Shown here piece by piece: positions 36,671 through 49,560 of a stretch of DNA of 64,000 nucleotides. The position numbers and the translations under genes were made by a program. The stretch is from contig JALJCO010003012.1 in NCBI GenBank assembly GCA_023101725.1, positions 799,001 to 863,000 of the forward strand, read 5' to 3'. Each line of letters opens with the position of its first letter. Position 1 is the stretch's first letter. Under the pieces are notes generated by a model. That model saw only the letters and a program-made list of their open reading frames with translations. It was not told the DNA's origin and made no database searches. The DNA is from Atherinomorus stipes (lineage: Eukaryota > Chordata > Actinopteri > Atheriniformes > Atherinidae).

Positions 36671-39289
36671 AAAAGTTTTTTTTTATTTTCTTTAAATAAA
36701 AGTGCCCTATTTTCATGCCAGCATTTACACAACATACAACATCAAATCAAATATATGTTCCATCTTCAGTAAAAGCACATTACATGCATCACAGACATTT
36801 TTGTCTACCTTTTGACAAATTTTTCCTCTTCCTTAAATCTGGGCATTTTCTAATGAACCCCGACAGGCACCTCCAGACAAGTGGTGACGTGTGCAGGCGA
36901 AGGCATGTGACGTTGGGGACATGCTAATCTAACAGACAAGCGCTGTCTCTCCTTTTTAAAGCCCCTCTGCTCAGTAGGCCCAAGCACATGACAATGACCT
37001 GGGGAGGGGAAAGTGTGGTGGAAACGTGACACACCTACAGAGCACGGTTGGGCTCTGCTGAATTGCATCCTGTAACAGTGGCTATTTTAAATGGGGGAGG
37101 CAGCAATAAAAGATAAAGGAGGAAGAGTTTTCTCAAAAGCGATCAGTCCATGAAAAGCTGCTTGTGCAAACATAAGTGTTGGCAAGTGTCACTGTATTTG
37201 CATGCACGGTGCTAAAATGATTTAATGCAACATGGCATCCTCAACACCAGTGGCGCTCTATCTATCTTCTTTTTGGCAAGGACTTCCTGCTCTCCAGAGC
37301 AGTTCCGTCAATACATGACATTTATGAGGCTCCCATGAGCCCCGGCGCATGTTGCCCAGACAACTGAGACAGCTTCAGTGCCATGACAACAAAACGCCAA
37401 ATACTGTCATGGCCTGCAGCCAACGTGGCGCTCCGAGTTGCCCTCAACTGAACAAAGCCGAGTTTAAACAAAAGCCTCTTTCAGCTGATAAGAGAAGAAA
37501 ACGCGTGACACGAGATGATAAGAAGAAAAGACAGGAGTAACTTCAAGAGCAGAGTAAATTTACGAAAAAGGAAAACTGGAGGAGAAAGCTGTTCTCTGGT
37601 CTAGTCGATACAGCTGTCTTCGTTTGTAAGGTGGTATTAAGAGCACTAATTCCTGACCTGTTAGTTACATCTGAGAGGAGAGAGCTTTGCTGGCTGCTAA
37701 TCCATAAGTCTGCTGCTAAGTGGTTCATCAGCGAGTGCCTGAGATCGAATGTCACCAATTAAGATGCTTAAATGCCTGGCTAATTGTGCTCAAAGTGTAG
37801 TGCTCTGTCTCACATGATCACACATGATTAGTGATAGCACGCACACACACCTAGCTAATTGTGGGCAGTTCATTGGAGGGGCTTGACGACATGAAAGCAG
37901 CTGTAAGTATGGAGGAGAACAGACAACATGATTGGCAAAACAATTTATCCGTATAGTCAAGTTATTAGCAATTAAGATCAGACATGTTTCAACTTTACAG
38001 GCCAATAAAACCACTGGAAGCTTTTAATGGCTCAAGATAACACAACACTATCTTCAGCAAGCTAACAATTAAGCCTACAAGGGATTTGATTAACCATTGC
38101 TAATGCTGTAAATGAGTGGAGATTAAATTCAAATATTCCAGTATCTTTTCAAATAAAATGATTTCCTATAGAAGAAATTTTGACATCAATTCTAATTATA
38201 CTCATATTTTTTTATGTTTTAAATAGACAAATTATCACTTTGTGAGTGTACCATCTCCATTTCACTAAATATAACATTTACAGTGTGGATTTGGAGGAGA
38301 AAAGATCCTGTAAAGAATGAGAAGAGATAACATCTGCTCCAGGCCTCTCCCTGCCTTGGCCCACAGGTCTGAGGAGCAGAGCGAATTGTGTCTGAAAGGG
38401 GATGATACCCATCGGAATGTTAATGGTGCTGAATATTTCAGAGGTGGGATCATCACATGGCAGCAGGAGGACGGCTGGGTTTCCCGAAAGCATTTAGCGG
38501 TTGAAGTTCCCCAGTGTTATTGTAAACCAGGAGTCAAAGATGATTTCAATGCACAGCTAACAAGGTCCAGTTGCTGTCAGGGTGGTTTGAGAAGGCTGTC
38601 TGTCTCCCTCTTTCTTTCATGAGTAAATTGAAACACCTTCTTAAACTTAGAGTTGATTTTAATATGAACTTATTTCCTTTTAAACATGTTTTACTTCATT
38701 AAAATTTTCTTTACTTCACTTTTGAATCAAACAAAGACAAAGCAGCACCAGCATAAGAAAAAAAAACGACTTTCCTTAGACAGAACTTGATGTGCCGAAA
38801 TCCCAAGATGTGCAGCTTTTTGCAGCAGCAGCTGCCTTCAGACTGAAATCCATTCAAATGCAATAAAAACAGGTAACTTGTATTCCTTATGGCTCTTTTA
38901 CAGTGTTTGTCATGATGAAATATCAGCTAATCATTACTCATATGGCAAATTCAGTTACTATAGCCATATGACATAAGTGGTTCTTTGGGCTGTTTTTAAG
39001 GAAGAAAAAAAAAAGGAGAAAAAAGAAAACAAGGGGATTGCCCCAACAGTCTTCATAAACATCTGGTAACCACTATGGTACCTTTATTTCAGCCAAAATG
39101 ACTGGTTGTGTTAGCCTTGGGAAAGCAAAGGAGAAAGAAAAGAGAGGAGGCTTTTCTTTCCCAGCCAAAGTGAAATTGAAGTTCATTGAGGGAGAAAAAA
39201 AAGAAGATAGGAAAAGAACGAACAGAAGGAAGAGACTAGGTCTAAAATTAAGAGAATTATTGCATGCTCCCAGATGTGTGCAGGGAGGA

Positions 39290-39530
39290 TGACCTGGGAA
39301 AGTCAAAGTTGTCCCCCATCAATCATTGCCATATGCTTCCAGAGAAATGGATCCTGCAGGACACTTCATATTCCTCTTTCTGATTAGTTCATTTGAGAGA
39401 TGAAGAAGGAGGGGAAAAATGAATGGTGGCGCTCTGAAAATGGACGGTCCCGGTGTAACCCAAGAACACGGCGAGTTCAATGTCAAAATTAAGGCCTGCT
39501 ATTTAAGACTTGAGGGATCATTTTTTTGTC
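39290..39530. promoter_or_regulatory. Candidate conserved non-coding element
   Basis: Unique block with CATCAATCATTGCCATATGC, CTGATTAGTTCATTTG, then a CpG-bearing part (TGGACGGTCCCGGTG, CACGGCGAG) and GTCAAAATTAAGG. Bounded on the right by pyrimidine-rich DNA. Confidence 0.25.
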
Positions 39531-40599
39531 CGACTCTTCCTCGCTCGCCGCCCCTCCTCCTCCTTCTGTGCTCCATCTTTTCTTTGCAGAGGTCGGTGTC
39601 AGGGAGCGATAGAGTGAAGGCAATGTGTTCTTAACTCTGATCAAAGCAGAGAAGGAGGAAAGCTTTTCTAATGACTGGCATTCTCTCTCCTTTCTTAATC
39701 CATCTCTCCTGTCTCCCATCTCTCCCCTCTCTCTTTCACTCGCCTTTCTCTCTCAGGGCATTGGTAATTATCGGTGAGGTCTTAGTGACTGCAAATGAAA
39801 TTACCATTTAAGAGAGAGGGAGAAAGAGACATCCCCTTTGCCATAGGAGAGGGCTTAAGTGAGGCAGCTAGGGTTTCAACTATTGATTTTTAAACTGCTA
39901 CATCAGAGAGTGTAATGCTTTCATAATTTCAAATAAACTGTCTGGTTACGAAGTACTAATGAGAGAAAGAGTGAGAGCGGACCAAAAGAAGTAAGAGAAT
40001 GATGGGGGTTGAATTTTAAGTGTGGACGTGCATGTAAGGAAATTAAAGTAATGCATTAGTCAGACCAAATGATCAATGTCTCAATAATCCTGAAGCAACT
40101 TGTAGCTCTTTCAAGAAATTTGTGACAGCTGGTAAATATGTTGTAAGTGATGATGAGATAATGCCGGATATGTAAATGCGAATTTCATTGTTGCACTCGT
40201 ATTTTTAATATGATTTCTCAGAAATGTGTATATTCAGGTGGGAAGCAAGAAAAAATAAATGCAGAAGTTGCCATGATTTCATTTCACACAAACACCACCA
40301 CTGAGCTTGAAAAATACATTGCTGCTAAAATATCAATTTTCCACTGCCTTTTGAAAGAAGAACATGGTAGGAAGCCACTTTTTCTTGTAAATGTAAGCCA
40401 CACATTCATTAGAAATATCAGATATAATACATAAAATAACAATCTGTCCAAACACAATGCAAGCCGTGACAGGTTTTTTTTTTTCCTTAGAATAAAGATG
40501 GATAATAAAGATGAGGGATAAAGAAAGGAAGATGGATTTTTGGATGACACTGCATAAACCCAAATCTCTCTCCCTCTGTCTGTTTTCCTTCCCCTCTTT

Positions 40600-40735
40600 C
40601 TCTCACCACAGACCGCAGGCAGTTGAAGGCAGCTTAGAAATCTCTTACATCTGGAACAGCCATAATTCGTGGGATTTGGCCTGACAGCCATGACAGGCAT
40701 TGGGGCGGCCAGCAACAACTGTCTCCTGTGTTAGT
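40600..40735. promoter_or_regulatory. Candidate conserved non-coding element
   Basis: Unique stretch with CCATAATTCGTGGG, CTGACAGCCATGACAGG and GGGGCGGCCAGCAACAACTG. The last segments lie just before CG-containing TG-like sequence. Weak call from texture. Confidence 0.2.
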
Positions 40736-40980
40736 AGCAGTGTGCGTGTTAGCTCCGTGTGTGCGACGAAGAAGCGCAAGAGACAAAGAGTGACAATATG
40801 CAGCGTGTGTGTAAACATGAGATTTGTTGTTTAAGCAGGGAATGCTTTAAGCTTACACCCACTTCAACAGTTTGTACAAGTTTTTAACCAAGTTTGGGCG
40901 CTAATTAGGGCCTCTGCATATATGTATGATACAGAATTGCATGGGAGCTATAAATTGAAACTGGCTATACCAAATATTAG

Positions 40981-40995
40981 AAAAAAAAAAAAAAA
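40981..40995. repeat. poly-A run (15 A)
   Basis: A homopolymer; no retroelement body recognised. Confidence 0.85.
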
Positions 40996-41492
40996 GAAAT
41001 AACCTGAAACACCTCATGTGATAATAAATTTTAAATTGTTTGATGGTGGATGTTTAAAGCCTGTTTCATCTGTTTTGCAGCTGTTCTAGTTTCTCTTTTT
41101 GAGCACTTTTGAGAAGCAATTTTTACAGACACTTCACCTGCTCACGCTAGAACTTTGAATGTGAATCATTTTCTTAAAAAATGAAAAAAAAAAGGACAAA
41201 TGATAGAAATTATTTTAAAAATAGCATTATTAGTTTTACTTACAAAGAAACCTAATATCAAAACAACCTTATATACACAGCACAGTTATTACCTTAAGTG
41301 TGTACTCCAAAAAGAGGCCAACATTGACCTTTTTTATGGCTCACACTTCGATACGTTGCAAATTGAACAACAGACTCGACTGTTAACAAATGGTCAATAT
41401 TCAATATTCTGCATGTTTTGGTACATTTTAGCACAAATCATATTTTACATAGCCAAATTTGAATGCAGAGTGTTATTATTAATTTTTTTAAT

Positions 41493-41528
41493 CATTATTA
41501 TTATTATTATTATTATTAATAATAATAA
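41493..41528. repeat. (ATT)n/(AAT)n palindromic triplet repeat
   Basis: About eight ATT units run directly into about four AAT units, giving a self-complementary centre that could form a cruciform or hairpin. Confidence 0.9.
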
Positions 41529-42214
41529 CATTACATGATGACATTATTTCTTCCACTCGAGTTAAAGCTTTATGTTACCATGTGTGGTTTTGAGCAGCAC
41601 AGTGCTGCTGTGATCCAAAACAGGGCCTTCATACCTGGATTTTTCATAATCTCTCTGTGCCTGCAGAATTGTATATTATATATAATAATACTCAATTGAT
41701 GATAATTATTAATGAAATTATAATGTCTCTGTGTCAGCCCTTTGATAGACTTACAACCTGTCCAGAAGGAATCCCACCTCTTCCCCGAGGCAGCTGTGTG
41801 AGGCTCCAGCCCTGCTTATAATGGTTATAAATGACTGGATCTGTCATATCAAATTGACAGAGAGGATGATAGGACACAAAAATGCACTAATGACTTGGTT
41901 AAACATCCCATTTAAAAGATGATCTTGGATACTAAACATATACTATATCTAGCTCAGTTTCAGCACTTTCAAACATATGTGGACATACGCATGCATGCAA
42001 CAGACGTAAACTGGCTTGCAGCATAAAGAAGCAGCAGCGTCCATGTGTTTCATGGCGTGCCAGGGGCTCTCTGTGTCAGCCCTAAATATTACACACAGAC
42101 AGTAGCTATCACTTCCAAGTCTGAAATCCCACATTCCACATTCCTGATTCCATCGGCTCGCCTGCTAAGCTGGGCACCACATGAAGAGCCATTGTTAGAG
42201 AGAGAGGGGTCATG

Positions 42215-42645
42215 TATCTCTCCTGCTCTCTGTCTGTCTGTCTGTCTGTCTCTCAGCCCTCCTTCTCTCTAGCTTTGTCTCTCCACCCATAAATCTCTTA
42301 CTGTCACACTCTCCATCTGTGGCTCTCTTGCTCCGTCTATCTTTACGATTCTCCCTCTGCTGGTTTTACATCTATCCTCCTTTCTTATTCCTTCTGTCCT
42401 CCACTCTGCGTTGTCGCCCGCTTCCCCCACACGCTTTTTCCACCGTCTTGCATGCGTTTGTTTATTTCTTGCTATACCCCACTCAAGCTCCTGTCTCCTA
42501 CAGATGCCGTTTGTCTGTGGGCTTTCCTCCTCACAAGACTCTCACTTTGCTTTCTGTTTCTTTTCCTTTGTGTCTCCTCGTCTGTATCCTGCTGTCTGTC
42601 TCTCCATCTCCCTCTCCCTCTGTGTCTCCAGATATTCATGTAGAG
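42215..42645. repeat. Long pyrimidine-rich tract with (CTGT)n
   Basis: About 430 bp strongly biased to C/T on the plus strand, starting with a (CTGT)n tetranucleotide run at 42230-42252. The 172-codon open frame over it (42319-42837) is leucine/serine/proline-biased low-complexity sequence and is not considered a gene. Confidence 0.8.
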
Positions 42646-42737
42646 ATTTTCTCACATGTTAGATATAGATTTATGACCCCAGCCAGATCCCCGTGGCCAC
42701 TAAATTTGATACCATCCACTAAGCCACATAGTTTTTT

Positions 42738-42758
42738 TGTGTGTGTGTGTGTGTGTGT
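42738..42758. repeat. (TG)n microsatellite
   Basis: About 10 TG units; a shorter TG run follows at 42796-42809. Confidence 0.95.
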
Positions 42759-42949
42759 TTGGAATTGTCTGTTGTGTGTGACTATGGGTAAGTATGTGTG
42801 TGTGTGTGTTCATGCATTACAAGGTGGAGGCGGGTGACTTTTAAAGGGTTAGCTTGGGTACGGTGGGTGCAGAGGAGGAATTTACAGTTTATTGAAGCAC
42901 AGCAGTCAGGTGTGTGTGCGTTTGTGCACGTGTGCATGTGTGTGAAAGA

Positions 42950-42986
42950 GAACGAGAGAGGGAGAAAGAGAAAGAGAGAGAGAGAG
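42950..42986. repeat. GA-rich tract
   Basis: Imperfect GA/GAAA repeats. Confidence 0.85.
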
Positions 42987-44120
42987 TGCCTGTGGGTGCC
43001 AGGTGACCAGGCTAACCTCTTGGCTGGTGTTTTGGATTTAGCCTTTGGATAGCAGAGAAAAATAAAAATGGAATGCTTTTTCAATTACAGATCAGAGAGA
43101 GTGAACAAAGGCAGAAGTAAAGGGAAAGATGAGTTATTGGGATCTAATATATCAAGGCTTTACGCTTCTAAAATCTGGGTACATTAATTTTGACTAGTGG
43201 AACATTTTGTACCACAATAGTTGAAGAGTTAAGCAGATTCACGTAATTTTCTTCAGGTTTTTTATGCTGCAAACACTGACGTATAGTAAAAGATGATGCA
43301 TGCATTATGATTTTGAAAATATGTTATGGTCTCATTTTCCTGGAATAATCCAAGATTCTCACGCCACTGATATAAAATTGAGTTGCACTGTAATTGAGCT
43401 CACTGGCGTGCACAAACAAGTGCAAAAATAGAAGATGGTTTGAACAGAATATGAAGTCACTCAGACACACACACCTGTGGAAGACAGTCACTGCTCCTGT
43501 GTTTGAATTGCATGTTATTAATTCTGACAGTAAAGGCACTTGTACTCTGCCATGCATATTTTATTGGCTGTAGGTGGTATTTGTTGTGTATTTATGTCTT
43601 TTGTTTGAATATGCTATTCCTTCAACCCATTCCACAAGTTGTCATGGGTGGGGTATTTTAAAATGGCATCGTGGAGCACCGAGGATTGTAATACGCTCGT
43701 GTGATGTGAAATTCGCTTTTGATGTTTGGCAAGGAGGAAATGCACAAACTAAAAGCCTTCCAAAATAAAGGAGTGTTTTTGCACATGTTTGAGCGTGCAC
43801 TGCCTCAAATTGTTTATCTGTCAGTCAGCCGGAGTGTGTGTGTACATTGTCTGCGTTGGCGCACACGTTTGCATGCGTGTGTGTTTGAGTGTGTGTCCAC
43901 GCCTACATCTAAAAAGCCATATCTGGCTTCAGATCAAATAGTGTATGAAGGAGAGGAATGATGGAGAGAGAAAGTGATAGCTCTTTAATGTTACCTATCC
44001 ACTCTCAAACCCAAATATAAGACCAGGAACATACGGAATAGGAGAGTGTGTTTTAGAGGAAAAGGAGTGACATGAAACACTTATGTAGAAAAGCTCTGAA
44101 CATGACGTTGGCTTTGTAGC

Positions 44121-44140
44121 GGGGGGTGGGGGGGGGGGGG
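44121..44140. repeat. Interrupted poly-G run
   Basis: Nineteen G with a single T interruption; G-quadruplex-capable and prone to sequencing error. Confidence 0.85.
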
Positions 44141-45919
44141 TGGAAATGTCTCACGAAACAGAGAGAAAGAGTAAATTGGATGGAAAGAAGAGTGAAGGCA
44201 GGGGTAAAGAATGAAACAGCGACATGCACTTTATTGCTTGTTTGCGTATGTCATGGTACAGTGATATTTTATATTTTGACTGAATACTAACTATTGTGTC
44301 TCTCTCACCTTTTGCTCCTCCCTCCCTCCATCTAAAGTGTCTAAACTTTGAATAAAATGTCATCATGACAGCTGCACTTACATCCACAACATTGTTTATT
44401 CAAGGATTTTTACAGTTTAACATATAAATGATTTTCATGTGTGAGCTTTGGATAGAAAATATGCTGTTGCTACAACAGAGAAGCATTAGCTCTCATAAAA
44501 ATATGTTTTTTGCCTTCTCTCTTCACCTTTGTTCTCCCTTTCCCCCCTTTTCTTTTTCTCTGCAGGTATGAAGCAGGAAGCTGAAATGGATGAAAATATT
44601 TTCTGTGTATATTACCCCCCTACAAATCCCTTTCCTCTCTTCATCTCTGGCTTTCATTTTTTTCTTTTCACTGATGCTTTTTTTTTTTTGTCTCCCCACT
44701 TTGAACAACTGCTTGCTGTGAAACAGATTCTCTGTGTGAATAAAGGTATTTCTGTCTTTCCGGGCTACTGTTTCTTCTCTTGCATAGTTGTTAAATAAAC
44801 ATTATGCACCCAATAAGTGACTTGTACACACACACATGTTCAGTTCCCTCTGTTCCTCTCATTGTTACAGCCACATCCAGACCAGGAAATTAACCTTGAC
44901 ATTTCTAAGACATAATTCCTTCTCATAAAACACGTGTGTAAATATATAAAAACAAATGTGTGAAATATTCATAGAAGGAGTCATATGCGACAAGAGCCTG
45001 CATATCAGAGCAGAAAGCATCATGGGGATGGATTTCCTTCCCTATCTGCCATCTTAACACAACCATCATCCAGGGATCAAGTTCCTCCAGGAACATTATT
45101 ATGCAGTGGGATGTTTCTACTTTCAGCTGAAGCTTCAGCACAGGTGAATGAACACTGCCTTTTAGACACACTGCCTATTTTGAGACTAAATGAAATAATT
45201 CTAAAAAACTATAAGGGTCACAGTGCAGAAAATAAGGGAGTATTAAATGCTGAGTAAGACATATAGTTAGATCACAGATGAATTGAAGAAACAGACGTGG
45301 TTGAAGTCCAAATGGGCCAATGGCATACTATACAAAGGGTCAGTCCAACACATAATTTGGATAGTAAACACTGGTTAAATTATGTATCTATTTCAGCTTT
45401 GGTGCCAGCAGTCTAGCCAAAAGATGTATTTATGGTGCACCCATGTGTATTTACTTTATGGGGAGTATCAGTCTACTTATGGCCACCACAGAAATAGACC
45501 TGTAGAGTCACAGTATACCATGTTCACCACCAGCTGTGCCGTGTATGAAAATGCATACCGGCTACGACACTGATTGCCTGTGAGCATGCATGTACAATAT
45601 CTTTCAATCAAACTTATTTAAAATTGTTAGATTTTGTTTTTTGCTGGGGTGTTTTAGTAATGTGAAGCAATGTCAGGATGCTGCCATATGTGCATTTACT
45701 ATATATGCATTTGTAACGTTTGCACATGTGTGTGCTTGTATTCTCCAGTCATGATGGAAAGAGAGTGATGCGAATCATAAATGGCTGGTTTTACTGTTTG
45801 GACACTGGGGAAAAGCAAAAATGAAGCAGGAGGGATAGAGCAAAAGACAGAGTGAGAGCAAAAGAGGGTGAGGGAAGCGCGTTTGTAGGGTGGTGATCAT
45901 GGAAAACCATCATAAGACG

Positions 45920-46030
45920 CTATCGCTACCCATCTGACCGGCCTCATTTTAGGGCAATGGAGCCCCGAGAAAAAAGGCACCAATGGTACATTATTCTGCC
46001 TTGGAAAATCACCCTCATGTTTTTATTCAT
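45920..46030. promoter_or_regulatory. Candidate conserved non-coding element
   Basis: Unique block with TCTGACCGGCCTCATTTTAG, GGGCAATGGAGCCCCGAG, GGCACCAATGGTACATTATT and a repeat-free texture. Motif and texture inference only. Confidence 0.25.
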
Positions 46031-49000
46031 GGCTTCACCACAAACAACAACGGAATTTGATTTCCACTGTAAATACTCCAGACCAATGCAGAGCCTGAAT
46101 GAATTATTTGTGAAAATGTCCTAGTGAGGCTCGAAAGAAAGATAAGCTTGGAAACTGTAAGAATTTGCTGCAGGAGGATGTGCACTGATGTGCGTGTACT
46201 TACATGGGCAAAACAGCCATCATGTGAAAGTGGCTCCAAATGAACATCTCTGATCATTACCGAGTATTGTGGCATCTCCATAACCCAGCCTCACTCCAAT
46301 CACTGCCTCTTCCAGCTGGGCCTGTGTCGTATCCTGCTGAGCTTCACAACGGTAACTAGGATGAGGCACATGTATCTCCCACAGATTACACTGCTGATGT
46401 CCCCACGGTTACAGAGACTCTCACCGTGACAACCACATCTCTGTGTGACTCAGGTTCTTAACCTGATGGTCATAGACTGACAGATGGAGATTAGCAGCAG
46501 AGAGCACTGGAAGTGCTGCAGAAAAAAAGAGAAACCTTGGAATGTACATTCAGGAAATTGGGAAAAAGGAAACAAAAAAAAAGTAGCATATCCTAATTTA
46601 TAGTCAGCTCTGTGAAGTAAAACTGAGGATCTTATTAATAAATGTGTAGAAGCTAAAGGAATTCCAAATTGAGCTGAAATCCAGAAAGTTGTATGTGGTG
46701 TTGAGCTGAAATTTAATTTATGTAATCTATCTCTTCTGAGCTTGTACATTTTTTCTGCATTTATAGTGCTAAAGTTACTAAAACTATATTTTAAAGGCTG
46801 TAATGTCCAATTAACCTTATTACCTGGCTTGTAAATGTATGAATATGAACAAAATGATTAGCGTTTTAAATTCCTGTGATCTGCACCACTAATTCAGCTG
46901 TATTCTGCTCCAAACTGAAAGCTCAAATAAAGGAACAGACAGAGTTCTCTTTTTTCCTTTCATACCACCGATTTATTTCCCTTACACCAAATCACTAACA
47001 GCTCAGAAACATAAAGGCTAAGGTTATAGAGAATGTGCATCCAGTTTTAAACTTCCTTTTAAACTTCTGTTGCCTGTTCTTTGAAATTTCTGTTAGAGGT
47101 CCACTCAGAAGCTAAAGCTGTCTTAAAACTGGGCAGACGCTACACCAAACATTTTAGGCATGCACAACATGTTAACTCACACAACACCTTTGAGTTTGAC
47201 TCGTCCGTCTTGCAGGGAGTAAATCTGCAGCTTCTCTGCTCACACTTTCTGGTTCAGCTGTGACCTTACTGAGCACACTTATCATACCTGCTGTTTTCTT
47301 CACTGACAAATCCAATAAACCTTTTATTTATTTATTCCCAAACAAATTAATAGCATCCGCAGTGTAGGCAAAAACAGAGAGGTGGGGTCATAATGGGGTG
47401 TTTTTAAAGCTAAAATTAAACTTTTTGCTTAAGATGAATTTAATTATTTATATCTGACACTTTTCTTTCTTTTCATTGTGTTTCGTTTTGTAAGAGCATC
47501 CAAAAAGCTGAGACTATTCTGTTCTTTTGAGTATTGTATTTTGAATAAAAATAATAAGAAGAAAAAGATAGACCCTTAAAAAGTATGAGAAACTTCATCC
47601 TCTGAAACTTCAAAACACTCAACACTCTTAAAACTTATTCTTCTCAAAGAGGTGCAAATCAAAGCTACTTGAATCCCTGAGGTAAAAGGCAAAAGTCTCC
47701 CAATTCAGCTCTTCAGCTCCATCTTCATCACTCATCCCTGTTTTCTAACCATTCATACCACATCAGTTAATACTGCATGGAAGAAGCCCAACTCTCTTTT
47801 TTATTGAGGTGGCACTTGAAGGTAATCAATGGTAAGATTTGGCCAAATTCAGAAGGGTAACCTTGAAATTTGTGCACTGTGGGCTGCCGCTTGTAAAATA
47901 TTGTGTTTCTAACCTCGGGATGACTACATCAGTGCATACATTCATTATAGTTCTGATTTCTATCGCTTTGGAGACATATAAAGAGAACACAGGCCAAACA
48001 TCTGAGTGTAGACAGCTTGCAAGAAAGCATTTCTCACATACCAGAAAAGACGATTGCCTTTTTCTATCAGAATACCAGGATGATTTGTTGCTTTCAGGTA
48101 GATTGGATTTGCCTGGAAAAAAAAGAATGAAAAGATCTGCACATGCTCCAGTGCCATGCAAAGATTACATGAAGAGACACAATACAGAGGATGTGAATGA
48201 AAACAGATTAGGTAATACACCTAAGGACCTCCTGAGGCCTTAACCCCAGCCTATCAGCAAATATATCAACCCAACTGTAACATTTAAATGAGAATATTTA
48301 AAACCAGCGAGCACATTTTTTCCGATTTTGTTTTCTTTCCAAAATGCAGCAACGAGGGGTGAATATTTCATCTTTGTCCCAACAGAAGAGGAAGTCTAAA
48401 ATATAACTTCTGCACTACGCTGCTGCCTTATGATACTGTGGAAGGAAATATTGACTTCATAAACACAACACAAGTAAAAATAAACCTCTACCAGCCAGTG
48501 TTATGCCTAGCTGCAAGCATCTTCACTTAAAAAAAGAGTAAGGTTGAGCACGCAACAAAAATGTGAAAGTCACTGAGAAAAAAGTATTCCCAGCATGTTT
48601 CAGAATACCAATATCCTTAAGCAGGCGGGGTTTTTGATGTATAGACTCCTGCCAGTGAATTGTACAGATGAGACACTTAAGGCAAGACAATAGTGTTATA
48701 GATTGTGGCAAGAGTTAAATCAATAGACCTTCTGAGGAGTAACAAGACACCCAGTAGCAAGTGCTACTGCTACACACACATAGGAGGGGCTGGGAAACAA
48801 ATGAGGACTGGCAGACTGGGGGTAAGACCTCTGTGTCACTGACTAGCCATTAGATGTGTATGTAGGTGTGTGTGTGTGAGGGAGAATGTGTGTATGGTCT
48901 TCTCTGAACATGTGTTATGGATGCGTGTAAGTGTATGTGTGAATGTGTTTGTAAGGCATAAGCAGGAGCAGATACCTGTGTTTTCGGTTGTACTTTTATC

Positions 49001-49225
49001 TCCACTTCTTGGCCCTGTAATCTCCCACTGGGCATCAAAGCAGATCCCCATCACTAGCTCTACCACACCCCTATATATCTGCCAGATCCCTGTGTGTTAG
49101 TGTGCTTGTGAGAGAGAAAAGGGGAGAAGACTGAAAAGGAAGTCCACAAGAGAAAGAAAAGAAGCATAGGGAGATAGGATGGGAGCATTACAAACAGGAA
49201 AAGTGAAACAGAGTTTTGTGTGTGA

Positions 49226-49250
49226 GTGATGTGTGTGTGTGTGCGTGTGT
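49226..49250. repeat. (TG)n microsatellite
   Basis: TG repeat with a GCG interruption. Confidence 0.85.
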
Positions 49251-49399
49251 GAATCAGAATGAGGTTGGCTTTGCATCGAGCTTTGGACCGTCACACAGCC
49301 ATGGCTGTCATCCAAGCCCAGCCTGCGAGCACCTCTCCAGGGCAGCTTCCACTAACCCCCCTTAGGTCTTACTCCCTCTTACTCCACCTCCGCTGTCTC

Positions 49400-49560
49400 T
49401 TCCACCTCTGATCCGGGATCAGTGGTTCCAGGGACCCTGATAGGTGTCAAGGTCCATTAACCTGGAGCAGGTCTTATCATATTCATCAGGAAGATCAGAG
49501 ATCAGATTTATCTCTGTTTTTATCAGATTTGAGGCTACAGAAGGCTGCCAGAGATGTCAT
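49400..49560. promoter_or_regulatory. Candidate enhancer with clustered GATA sites
   Basis: Four GATA-type cores occur within about 90 bp: TGATAG (49438-49443), TTATCA (49473-49478), TTATCT (49508-49513) and TTATCA (49520-49525), with several near matches (AGATCA, AGATTT) between. The block also contains TCCATTAACC. It is unique sequence without repeats. The spacing suggests a GATA-factor-bound element, which remains inference. Confidence 0.3.

Larger units (their letters stand above)
36671..42200. other. Gene-free unique DNA
   Basis: Contains an octamer ATTTGCAT (37196-37203), AT-rich sequence at 38100-38280 and 41165-41530, an A-run at 40981-40995, a poly-T/TTCC tract at 40472-40488 and the triplet repeat at 41493-41528. 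Possible regulatory blocks at 39.3-39.5 and 40.6-40.73 kb are listed separately. No exon recognised. Confidence 0.55.
43000..49060. other. Gene-free unique DNA
   Basis: AT-leaning unique sequence. An interrupted G run lies at 44121-44140, and a splice-acceptor-like pyrimidine tract ends at AG 44564-44565 without a convincing exon after it. A candidate enhancer at 45.92-46.03 kb is listed separately. A 134-codon frame at 47839-48243 (+) is the longest one not caused by a simple repeat, but it resembles no protein I know. TG-rich sequence is at 48858-48900. Confidence 0.55.

Noticed and set aside
38470..38625. MITE starting with GGGTTTCCCGAAAGC
   Set aside because: The motif resembles termini of some fish repeats, but no matching inverted end or target duplication was found nearby.
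42319..42837. 172-codon open frame, plus strand
   Set aside because: It runs through a 430-bp pyrimidine-rich tract and a TG microsatellite. The composition is Leu/Ser/Pro-biased low complexity, with no domain.
47839..48243. 134-codon open frame, plus strand, not repeat-driven
   Set aside because: It is the most protein-like frame by complexity, but I recognise no family, no splice context supports it, and a frame this long can occur by chance in 64 kb.
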